From contig JADGQU010000044.1 in NCBI GenBank assembly GCA_017881545.1, positions 1-11,685 on the forward strand: 11,685 nt of DNA. Reading direction: 5' to 3'. The translations under genes and the position numbers were made by a program. The notes beneath the pieces are model-generated. The model saw nothing but the letters and a program-made list of their open reading frames with translations. It searched no databases and had not been told where the DNA came from. This document shows positions 1 to 6,581 of the stretch, one piece after another (position 1 is the stretch's first letter; each line of letters opens with the position of its first letter). This stretch comes from Gemmatimonadaceae bacterium. Its GTDB lineage: Bacteria; Gemmatimonadota; Gemmatimonadetes; Gemmatimonadales; Gemmatimonadaceae.

Positions 1-298
1 GGAAGATCGGCTTGACGTGACCCAGGATCGCCGCCGCGCCGAAAATGAGCGCCCACATGTCGGGCCTCAGCGTCTCGGTGTACCTCGGCAGGAAATAAAC
101 CGCAAGAAAGCCCTTCAGGAGATCGGCGATGAATACGACGGCGCCGGTCTTCGCGCCGAGCACACGCGCGACGTTCGTTGCTCCGAGATTTCCCGAGCCA
201 TGCTTGCGCAGGTCCACGCCGTGCAGTTTACCCGCGATGTACGCCGACGGTATCGAACCGGCCAGGTAAGCAATGATGACGCCGACAATCGGCGCCAT
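1..298 (-). CDS. plsY: PlsY, acyl-phosphate:glycerol-3-phosphate acyltransferase (C-terminus cut by window edge)
   Basis: Only the first 99 residues are inside the window. PlsY is a polytopic inner-membrane enzyme that moves an acyl group from acyl-phosphate to the sn-1 position of glycerol-3-phosphate, giving lysophosphatidic acid, the first step of phospholipid synthesis. Seen here: an N-terminal membrane segment starting MAPIVGVIIAYLAGSIPSAY, then the family signature GSGNLGATNVAR at residues 34-45, a second hydrophobic stretch (about 50-70), and the start of the second motif, GHVKPIF, at 93-99. The usual form of that motif as I recall it has a hydrophobic or aromatic residue where this protein has Lys. 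The ATG begins on the base right after the der stop codon, so the two genes are almost certainly co-transcribed. Only a weak GGAAAA lies upstream, inside der. The family call is secure; function of the missing two-thirds cannot be judged. Confidence 0.93.
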   Translation of the reverse strand, partial: MAPIVGVIIAYLAGSIPSAYIAGKLHGVDLRKHGSGNLGATNVARVLGAKTGAVVFIADLLKGFLAVYFLPRYTETLRPDMWALIFGAAAILGHVKPIF

Positions 299-1606
299 TT
301 ACGCGCTTTTCCGGCGCATGATGATCCGCAGTGGATTGCCTCGGAATCCCCACGCTTCACGGAACTCGTTGTGCAGGTATCGCACGTAGTGCTCCTGCAC
401 GAGGTCGGGATTGTTTCCGAACACTGCGATCACCGGTGGCGCGGTCTCGACCTGCGTGGCGTAGTTCAACTTGATCTCTCGGCCCGCTGCCTGAGGCGGC
501 TGCCGCCTCCCGACGATGTCCGCAAGCGTGGTATTCACCTGCGATGTGCTGATGCGCTTGTGACGCTCGGCGTCCACTTCCAGCAGCAGCTCGAGAATCT
601 TCGTCACGCGTTGTCCACTGATTGCGGACGTAAAGACGAACGGGACGAACTTGAGAAACGGCGCCTTCTCCTGCGCTTCCTTCTCGAACTTGGCGGCGGT
701 GTTGTTCTCTTTTTCTTTCAGATCCCACTTGTTGACGACGACGATCAAGCCGCGCCCACTCTCCCAGGCCAGATGCGCGATTCTCAGATCCTGGTTGTGC
801 AGACCTTCGGCGGCATCCAGAACCAAAACACAAATGTCCGATCGCTCGATCGCGCGTCTGGTTCGGAGCGAGGAATAGAATTCGATTCCATCCTCTACTT
901 TCGCCTGGCGGCGAAGCCCCGCTGTATCGACGAAGATTATGTTGCGCCCGTGAAACATCATCGGGGTATCAATCGCATCGCGTGTCGTCCCCGCTTTGTC
1001 CGCAACCACCAGGCGCTCCTCGCCGAGGAGCCGATTGATGATGGATGACTTGCCTACGTTCGGGCGGCCGACGACGGCGACACGCAGTGCCTCGGGCACT
1101 TCCTCCGCCGCGGGCGGAAACCGTTCGACCAGCACGTCGAGCATGTCTCCCGAGTTCTTGCCATTCACCGCTGAAACCGGCACCGGATCCCCTGCCCCGA
1201 GCTCATAGAACTCGTAGAAATCCGTCGTGGACGGATCGTCGACTTTGTTGGCGACGAGCACCCATGGCTTCCGCGCGTCGCGCAGCAGATCGACCACCCG
1301 TGAGTCGCTCGGGTGCAGACCGGTCTTGGCGTCTACAACCAGCATCAGAAGATCGGACTCGTCGATTGCCTGGAGCACCTGCCGCTTGATCTCGAGGTCC
1401 ATCGGAATGTGTGGGTCGTCCGTCAGCCCGCCGGTGTCGACAAGCCAGAACTGGCGGCCGTTCCATTCGGCGCGCGCGAAATGCCGGTCGCGCGTCGTCC
1501 CTGGCTCGTCGCTGACGATCGCGCTGTTCTCACCAACGATGCGGTTGAACAGCGCCGACTTTCCAACATTCGGGCGGCCGACGAGAGCGATGACTGGAAT
1601 GTTCAC
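299..1606 (-). CDS. der: GTPase Der (EngA), ribosome assembly factor with two GTPase domains
   Basis: 435 residues, normal for Der, an essential GTPase that binds the 50S subunit and drives its late assembly. Two tandem G domains are plain. The first has the P-loop GRPNVGKS (10-17), PGTTRD (35-40), DTGG (57-60) and NKVD (120-123). The second has GRPNVGKS (180-187), AGTTRD (205-210), DTAG (227-230) and NKWD (292-295). A KH-like RNA-binding domain fills roughly 350-435 and ends in a basic tail (RIIMRRKSA). The start is a GTG at 1606-1604, overlapping the TGA of the upstream DUF512 gene by four bases (GTGA). A GGGTGG stretch 5 bases upstream could be a weak ribosome site. The downstream plsY abuts it with no spacer. 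All nucleotide-binding motifs are intact, so I expect a working protein. Confidence 0.98.
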   Translation of the reverse strand: MNIPVIALVGRPNVGKSALFNRIVGENSAIVSDEPGTTRDRHFARAEWNGRQFWLVDTGGLTDDPHIPMDLEIKRQVLQAIDESDLLMLVVDAKTGLHPSDSRVVDLLRDARKPWVLVANKVDDPSTTDFYEFYELGAGDPVPVSAVNGKNSGDMLDVLVERFPPAAEEVPEALRVAVVGRPNVGKSSIINRLLGEERLVVADKAGTTRDAIDTPMMFHGRNIIFVDTAGLRRQAKVEDGIEFYSSLRTRRAIERSDICVLVLDAAEGLHNQDLRIAHLAWESGRGLIVVVNKWDLKEKENNTAAKFEKEAQEKAPFLKFVPFVFTSAISGQRVTKILELLLEVDAERHKRISTSQVNTTLADIVGRRQPPQAAGREIKLNYATQVETAPPVIAVFGNNPDLVQEHYVRYLHNEFREAWGFRGNPLRIIMRRKSA

Positions 1607-2889
1607 GCGGCCACCCAGATCGACTCGGATTCCAGCACATCGATGAAGTCGTAGGATGGATAAATCGGCATCGGCAGCGATTCGCGCACAGCGTCCAGCG
1701 TGTAGTCGTCCAGAAAAACTCCGTCTTCGTTTATCGTTTCGGCTGGGATCAATGCGATGTCGAGGTCGTGGCGATCACCAAGCGCTGCCAGAATGTCCTT
1801 TCCGACCAAAAGGCCGGCCGTCGTGATTGTCGGCCCAAACAAGGAATTCTCGGCGACGATCAGAACGAAATCGGCACCGCTCGCTGCGCGCAGCTTATCG
1901 AGCAGAGGCTTCATAACGGGTTCCATCGCCGACCCTGTAACGACGCCAATGCGTTGACCATCGCGACGAGGAATGCGGTCAAGGCCCTTGGCGACTCGCA
2001 TCCGGAGAGAGGTGACGGATCCCACGCCATTCTCGATCTGGGCGAACTCTCCGTAGTGCTCGGGTCCGGGCAGCTCGCGGTCTGCCAACATGTAGAGCTC
2101 GTCGGATCCGAATACCCAAGTCTCTCCGCGCTCGCGCTTCGCGCGCTCGCCCCACTTCTCGACCTGGACGAGAATCGTCCGCGCAGTGTCGCGGTCCATC
2201 CCCTTACCCGTGTAGAGATGCGAGAATTGCGTGAGGCCGACCGGGACTACTGCCGCGGATAGCACGGCTTCACCCATGTTCCAGAGGTCGGAAAGGGACT
2301 CCTCGAGCACAGCTTCATCGTTCAATCCCGGAACGACCACCATCTGGGCGTGAAACTGAATACCGCCGGCGGTCAGCCGTGCGAGCTGGGCTTTGATATC
2401 GGGTACGCGTTGGTTGTTGAGCAGGACTTTCCGCGCCTCGTGGTTCGTAGCGTGAACCGACACGTAGAGCGGAGACAGCCGGTACTCGAGGATGCGCTCG
2501 ATGTCGCGCTCCTTCACGTTGGAGAGAGTCGCGAAATTCCCGTAGGCAAATGAGAGCCGGTAGTCGTCGTCACGGATGTAGAGAGCCTTCCGCAATCCGG
2601 GCGGGAGGCCTTCGATGAAGCAGAATTCGCATTTGTTGGCGCAGCGCCGAACGGATGGCGGCTGGAGCGAGATGCCGAGTGGCTCGCCATCGAGTCGCTC
2701 GAGCTCGTAGATCACCTCTTCGCCATCGGGCTGGCGGGCCTCGATCACGAGCTCTTCGTCGGCGGTAAGGAATTCCCAGTCGAGGAAGTCCGCGAGCGGT
2801 CGCCCATTCACCGTGAGCAGCTCTGTGCCCGGCAGGATTCCGAGCTCCTCGGCGATGCTCTTTCGTTCTATTCGGGAGACCTTAACCAT
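1603..2889 (-). CDS. DUF512 family protein: N-terminal PDZ-like domain plus radical SAM-type Fe-S domain
   Basis: 428 residues. The N-terminus (about 1-70) reads as a PDZ-like module: SIAEELGILPGTELLTVNGR at 11-30 is the typical carboxylate-loop and strand pattern. It is followed by the cysteine cluster C83-ANK-C87-EF-C90, a CxxxCxxC motif as used to hold the 4Fe-4S cluster of radical SAM enzymes, then FIEGLPPGLRKALYIRDDDY and RLSFAYGNFATLSN (to 124), which is the hallmark stretch of the DUF512 family. The middle (about 135-300) looks like a barrel with VSVHATNHEARKVLLNN and HAQMVVVPGLND; the C-terminal part (about 315-428) is the DUF512 domain. The substrate is unknown. The ATG fits the usual family N-terminus. 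It overlaps der by GTGA, so translation is probably coupled; a role tied to ribosome assembly or the membrane is only suggested by this position. No Shine-Dalgarno sequence precedes the start. Confidence 0.93.
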   Translation of the reverse strand: MVKVSRIERKSIAEELGILPGTELLTVNGRPLADFLDWEFLTADEELVIEARQPDGEEVIYELERLDGEPLGISLQPPSVRRCANKCEFCFIEGLPPGLRKALYIRDDDYRLSFAYGNFATLSNVKERDIERILEYRLSPLYVSVHATNHEARKVLLNNQRVPDIKAQLARLTAGGIQFHAQMVVVPGLNDEAVLEESLSDLWNMGEAVLSAAVVPVGLTQFSHLYTGKGMDRDTARTILVQVEKWGERAKRERGETWVFGSDELYMLADRELPGPEHYGEFAQIENGVGSVTSLRMRVAKGLDRIPRRDGQRIGVVTGSAMEPVMKPLLDKLRAASGADFVLIVAENSLFGPTITTAGLLVGKDILAALGDRHDLDIALIPAETINEDGVFLDDYTLDAVRESLPMPIYPSYDFIDVLESESIWVAA

Positions 2890-2980
2890 AGCTCAAGTAA
2901 TTTAGAGCCATGAAGAGCGAAGTCAAGGAATTGCCGAAGTTTAGCTCTCGCTAATTCGTGCGCAAGGCGTCGCGTTTCCG
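2890..2980. other. 91-base spacer between uvrC and DUF512 gene, with a small hairpin
   Basis: This is the longest gene-free stretch in the window and is visibly richer in A and T than the genes around it. It holds the candidate promoter listed separately and a 5-bp stem with a GAGA (GNRA-type) loop on the minus strand, TTAGC-GAGA-GCTAA, at 2954-2941. The hairpin is followed by ACTTCGG, not a run of T, so it is not a convincing intrinsic terminator for uvrC. It could end or protect the uvrC transcript, or mean nothing: a 5-bp stem is common by chance. Confidence 0.5.
2899..2926 (-). promoter_or_regulatory. Candidate sigma-70-type promoter for DUF512-der-plsY
   Basis: Read on the minus strand: TTGACT (2926-2921, 5 of 6 match to TTGACA), a 16-base spacer, then TAAATT (2904-2899, 4 of 6 match to TATAAT). 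The -10 box ends 9 bases before the ATG at 2889, so transcription would begin about 2-4 bases before the start codon. No Shine-Dalgarno sequence is present, which agrees with a near-leaderless message. The match is by eye only. The upstream uvrC ends at 2981, leaving room for an independent promoter. Confidence 0.5.
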
Positions 2981-4801
2981 TTACACGGGAGCGGTCGCCG
3001 CGAGCGACTCCAGAAGCTTGCGGGCGCGCTCGGCGTTGAAGCCTGGAAGCTTCGCAATCGCCTCCTCACTCGCGTCCCTGACCCCCTGGATACTCCCGAA
3101 CTCCTTGAGCAGCTGACGTCGCTTCACCGGCCCGATTCCGGGCACCTTGAGGAGCTCGGACGTCACCGTTCGCATCGTCCGACGTTTCCGGTTGTAGGTC
3201 ACTGCAAAGCGGTGAGCCTCGTCCCGTGCCTGCTGGAGGAGTCTCAGGCCTGGTGACCGCCTCGACAGCCTGAGGGGTGCTTCCCGCCCCCAGATGAAGA
3301 CCTCTTCGTCCCTTTTCGCCAAGCTGATCAGTGGACGCTCGGTGAGGCCCAGCTCCGAGAGCGCGGTATGGGCGGCTGAGAGCTGGCCCTTGCCCCCGTC
3401 TATCACGATGAGGTCAGGGAGCGGCTTCTCGTCCCTCAGGCGGCGCTCGAAGTAGCGGTGAACCACCTCCTGGATGGAGGCGAAGTCATCCGTGCCTTCC
3501 ACCGTCTTCACCTTGAACTTGCGGTACTCGCCCCGTTTCGCGCGTCCGTTCTCGAACCAGACGCAGGAGCCCACGGTATCTGTGCCCTGCGTCGTGGAGA
3601 TGTCGAAGCACACGAGTGACCGCGGCAGCCGCTGGAGCCCTAGCTCCCTTCCAAGCTCGTACACCGGATCACCGGCCCGCTCGTCCGCCTCCATCGATGA
3701 GAGCTTGAGCTCTTCGAGCAGGTGACGCGCGTTCTGCTCCGCCAGCGCGATGAGATCGCGTCGCGGGCCACGCTGGGGGATCAGGATCCTGGTGTCCGGC
3801 AGCGTCTGTTCGATCAGCTCGCGATCAGGGAAATCGAACGGAAGCAGGAGCTGCCGTGCCCTCTCCTGCATGCCGAGGTAGCTGCCGGCGAGGAAGATCG
3901 GCATGACGTCGGTATCGTCTTCACCCTCGATGTTCGTCAGGAAGCGCTGCTCCCGCGACAACAGCTTCCCCCCTCTGATTCGGAGCAATGTGACGCACGC
4001 ATCGTCGCCATCGCGGGCGTAGCCCACCACATCGCGGTCACCGCCCTCCACCTCGAGAACGACCGTGGGCTCTTCCATCTGCTCGAGATGGTGGAGGGCG
4101 TCGCGCAATTCGGCGGCGCGCTCGAAGTCGAGCTGCTCCGACGCGAGATCCATCCGCTCCTTCACGCGGCGCACGACTTCGTCCGGACGCCCCGAGAGGA
4201 ATAGAACGACCTCGTCAATCATCGAGCGGTATTCGTGCTGCGACTGCGCCAGGATGCACGGGGCCTTGCACCGCTTGATGTAGTAGTCGAGACACGGCCG
4301 CTCCGGCATCTGGGCCGGCATGTCGTAGTTGCAGCTCCGCACGGTGAAAATCCGCTTCACCACGTTGAGCGAGCGGCGCATCGCCCCGACGTCGGTGTAG
4401 GGACCGAAGTAGCGCGCTCCGTCGTCCTCGAGCCTCCGAGTGACGAACACTCTCGGGAAGGGCTCCTGCACCGTCACTTTGATGTACGGATAGGACTTGT
4501 CGTCCCGCAGCGCGATGTTGAACCGCGGCCGGTACTCCTTGATCAGGTTCGCCTCGAGGATCAGCGCGTGCGCTTCGCTCGGGACGACGATCGTCTCGAG
4601 GTCGGCAATGAGGCCGACCAGATGCCGAGTTTTCGGGTTCTCCAGCTGATCGTTGGCGAAGTAGCTGCGCACCCGGGAGCGGAGGCGCTTGGCCTTGCCT
4701 ACGTAGAGAGTAGTCCCATCCTTGCCCTTCCACAGATAGACCCCGGGTCCATCGGGAAGGTGTGGAAGTTTTGTCGCGACGGCATCCGGAACGGGCAGCA
4801 T
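2981..4801 (-). CDS. uvrC: UvrC, excinuclease ABC subunit C
   Basis: 606 residues, the usual length. UvrC makes both incisions around bulky DNA lesions after UvrA and UvrB have marked them. In order: the GIY-YIG nuclease domain (about 12-100, with GVYLW at 20-24, LYVGKA at 32-37, and E83 in LILEANLIKEY), which makes the 3' cut; a cysteine-rich segment with Cys157, 170, 178 and 182, the pattern reported to bind an Fe-S cluster in UvrC; a UVR/UvrB-contacting helix pair (about 194-242, LDFERAAELRDAL); the RNase H-like endonuclease domain (about 390-540) with D400 in CFDIS, D468 in VIDGGKGQ and H530 in DEAHRF, which makes the 5' cut; and a C-terminal double helix-hairpin-helix (about 550-600, LLKVPGIGPVKRRQLLKEFG). 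Every catalytic feature I can check is present. The ATG fits the family N-terminus. It follows murJ after 31 bases, which contain a perfect TATAAT. Confidence 0.98.
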   Translation of the reverse strand: MLPVPDAVATKLPHLPDGPGVYLWKGKDGTTLYVGKAKRLRSRVRSYFANDQLENPKTRHLVGLIADLETIVVPSEAHALILEANLIKEYRPRFNIALRDDKSYPYIKVTVQEPFPRVFVTRRLEDDGARYFGPYTDVGAMRRSLNVVKRIFTVRSCNYDMPAQMPERPCLDYYIKRCKAPCILAQSQHEYRSMIDEVVLFLSGRPDEVVRRVKERMDLASEQLDFERAAELRDALHHLEQMEEPTVVLEVEGGDRDVVGYARDGDDACVTLLRIRGGKLLSREQRFLTNIEGEDDTDVMPIFLAGSYLGMQERARQLLLPFDFPDRELIEQTLPDTRILIPQRGPRRDLIALAEQNARHLLEELKLSSMEADERAGDPVYELGRELGLQRLPRSLVCFDISTTQGTDTVGSCVWFENGRAKRGEYRKFKVKTVEGTDDFASIQEVVHRYFERRLRDEKPLPDLIVIDGGKGQLSAAHTALSELGLTERPLISLAKRDEEVFIWGREAPLRLSRRSPGLRLLQQARDEAHRFAVTYNRKRRTMRTVTSELLKVPGIGPVKRRQLLKEFGSIQGVRDASEEAIAKLPGFNAERARKLLESLAATAPV

Positions 4802-4806
4802 GTGTA

Positions 4807-4836
4807 ATTATACCACCCGTGGAAAGTCCGGTTCAC
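4807..4836 (-). promoter_or_regulatory. Candidate promoter for uvrC with perfect TATAAT -10 box next to the start codon
   Basis: On the minus strand a perfect TATAAT occupies 4812-4807 and is followed by TACAC and then the uvrC ATG at 4801. A -35 box is poor: GTGAAC at 4836-4831, 18 bases upstream, matches TTGACA in only 3 of 6. Transcription would begin at or within a base or two of the ATG, giving a leaderless message. GGTGG just upstream of the TATAAT lies 11 bases from the ATG, far for a ribosome site. The hexamer could be chance, but it stands in a short AT-rich island in GC-rich DNA between two genes. Confidence 0.4.
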
Positions 4837-6581
4837 TTCGGCCGAAGCACGACGTTGAACAATCGCTTGCCGCGGTCGAAGACGTTTCTCGCCTCGGGAA
4901 TTCCGAACGCGGCGGTGATGCCGAGGTACGTGAGACCGTAGATGCAGAGCAGCACGAGAGCCATGAACTTGGACTTGACGACCGTATCATGCGCGGAAAG
5001 AATCAGCGAGCCGCGGTCAGCGGCCAACTTGTACGCCCAGGGAATGGCGGCTCCGGCGAGCGCGGATCCCCACAACCGCGCCATGCGCGCCGGCACCAGT
5101 CGTGTGCGTCCAATTCTCTTGTCCATTTCGCGGCGCAGGAGATAGAACTCCACCCAACCGGCCAGTCCTGCCGATGCTGTGAGTCCGGCCGCACCGAGCT
5201 TGCGGTCGACGCCGAGCAAACCGGGCAGAACGAGCGCGAAGAAATATCCGAGTGCCGTGGTGAGGATCACGCGCACGACAGCGTAACGCAGCGGCGTCTT
5301 CGTATCCCTCATCGCGTAGAACGTGGACGAATACAGCCGCCCCATCGTCGAGGCCAGAAGTCCGACGGTCGAGCCGATGAGGATCTGCCACACCCAGATG
5401 GTGTTGCCGCGCTGAAACTTCCCGCTCTGGAACAACAGCAGAACGATCAGGTCGCCGAGGGCGAGAAAAGCAACCACGCTCGGAACGATGAAGTACGCGA
5501 TGCGGTCGAGGCCATCGCTCAGCCGCCCGCGCAGGTACGCTCCGATCTCCGCCGTGGTTCCCCGCGCGCGCGACATTGTCGGCAGCTCGGCGGCCGATAT
5601 CGCCATCCCGAAAAGGCTGATTGGCAGGACATATATCGCCTGCGCGTAAGTGAATGACGAGACAGCTCCATTGCCGAGATAGCTGGCAAGCCACGCATCC
5701 ACGTAGGCACTGATCTGGACGACTCCTCTCCCCACAAATGCGGGAATGAAATTTCGGAATACTGTCCGCACGCTGTCGGCGGCCGCTGTCAGGCGCGGTC
5801 TCACCCCGGGTGCAAGTGCCAGGACTTGCGGAAGCTGAATCAGGAACTGAAGCGCGCTTCCTACGACGGATCCGTAGGCGAGATAGGTCGCGAGCTGAAC
5901 TTCGCTGTGGCCTTTGTGGAAGAATACGAGCGTCGACACCATCGCCAGATTCCAGATCACAGGCGCGGTGTAGGACATGAAGAAACGCCGGTGACTGTTG
6001 AGGATTCCCAGGCACCATGCGGAGAACACGAGAAGCCCGGCGCCTGGAAACAGAATTCTGGTCAGCCGAACGGTCAGGTCCCGTTTCTCACCAGTAAAGC
6101 CGTTGGCGATGACGGCTACGAGCCAGGGTGCCGTGACAACGCCGATCAGCACGATCACGGACGCGACGAGGGCCAGCATTCCCGCCACCGCGCCCGCGAG
6201 CCGCGTCGCTTCCTCCTCCTCCTCTCGGCCGAGGAGCCCGGCATACTCCGGGATGAACGAAGCGGAGAGCACACCCTCGCCGAACAGGTTCTGGAGCAGG
6301 TTCGGAATTCTGAACGCGGCGTTGAACGCGTCAGCGGCCATGCCTGCGCCGAGGTAGCGCGCCATCATCGTCTGCCGGATGAGGCCCGCGAGCCGGCTGA
6401 GGAGAATCCCCGAGCCGACGAGGAATGCCGCTCCCTTGGACCTGTCGAACGCCTGCGCGGGCGCGCGTGGAGTCGCCCGCCGTTCGATCGGCGTGGCGGC
6501 CGCGGTTACTTCATCGGCTTCGGGCGGGAGGAACGGCGGGAGCGATCGATCCTCTTCCTCCTGGTCTCCCCCGTTGGTCAC
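4833..6581 (-). CDS. murJ: MurJ (MviN), lipid II flippase
   Basis: 582 residues, somewhat longer than the roughly 510-550 usual. MurJ is a MOP-superfamily inner-membrane transporter that flips lipid II to the periplasmic face for peptidoglycan synthesis. The signature region is clear: GILLSRLAGLIRQTMMARYL (58-77), GAGMAADAFNAAFRIPNLLQ (78-97), FGEGVLSASFIPEY (100-113), followed by many hydrophobic helices, consistent with 14 membrane spans, and a basic C-terminus. The first about 48 residues are a hydrophilic, acidic and proline-rich tail before the first helix; no later ATG or GTG start fits better. The start is GTG at 6581, overlapping the bshC stop (GTGA), with a good GAGG six bases upstream. 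R63 and R69 match the E. coli R18 and R24 positions, but Q97 and A315 stand where E. coli has R52 and R270 (my alignment by eye). A run of five Glu (120-124) sits in a loop. Confidence 0.96.
   Translation of the reverse strand: MTNGGDQEEEDRSLPPFLPPEADEVTAAATPIERRATPRAPAQAFDRSKGAAFLVGSGILLSRLAGLIRQTMMARYLGAGMAADAFNAAFRIPNLLQNLFGEGVLSASFIPEYAGLLGREEEEEATRLAGAVAGMLALVASVIVLIGVVTAPWLVAVIANGFTGEKRDLTVRLTRILFPGAGLLVFSAWCLGILNSHRRFFMSYTAPVIWNLAMVSTLVFFHKGHSEVQLATYLAYGSVVGSALQFLIQLPQVLALAPGVRPRLTAAADSVRTVFRNFIPAFVGRGVVQISAYVDAWLASYLGNGAVSSFTYAQAIYVLPISLFGMAISAAELPTMSRARGTTAEIGAYLRGRLSDGLDRIAYFIVPSVVAFLALGDLIVLLLFQSGKFQRGNTIWVWQILIGSTVGLLASTMGRLYSSTFYAMRDTKTPLRYAVVRVILTTALGYFFALVLPGLLGVDRKLGAAGLTASAGLAGWVEFYLLRREMDKRIGRTRLVPARMARLWGSALAGAAIPWAYKLAADRGSLILSAHDTVVKSKFMALVLLCIYGLTYLGITAAFGIPEARNVFDRGKRLFNVVLRPK

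Noticed and set aside
17..1048. Plus-strand open frame of 343 codons opposite plsY and der
   Set aside because: It lies antisense to two clearly real genes, its translation is rich in Arg, His, Asp and Gln without any domain, and such frames are common opposite GC-rich genes.
2941..2954. Hairpin TTAGC-GAGA-GCTAA as an intrinsic terminator for uvrC
   Set aside because: The stem is only 5 bp and AT-rich, and no run of T follows on the minus strand; a GNRA loop alone is not enough.
4800..5657. Plus-strand open frame of 285 codons opposite murJ
   Set aside because: Composition is typical of an antisense shadow (Arg, His, Glu, Gln rich), with no recognisable fold, and murJ fully accounts for this DNA.
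6209..6225. GAG trinucleotide run as a phase-variable repeat in murJ
   Set aside because: Only four GAG-type units plus GAA, encoding a short Glu run in a loop; three-base units cannot shift the frame.
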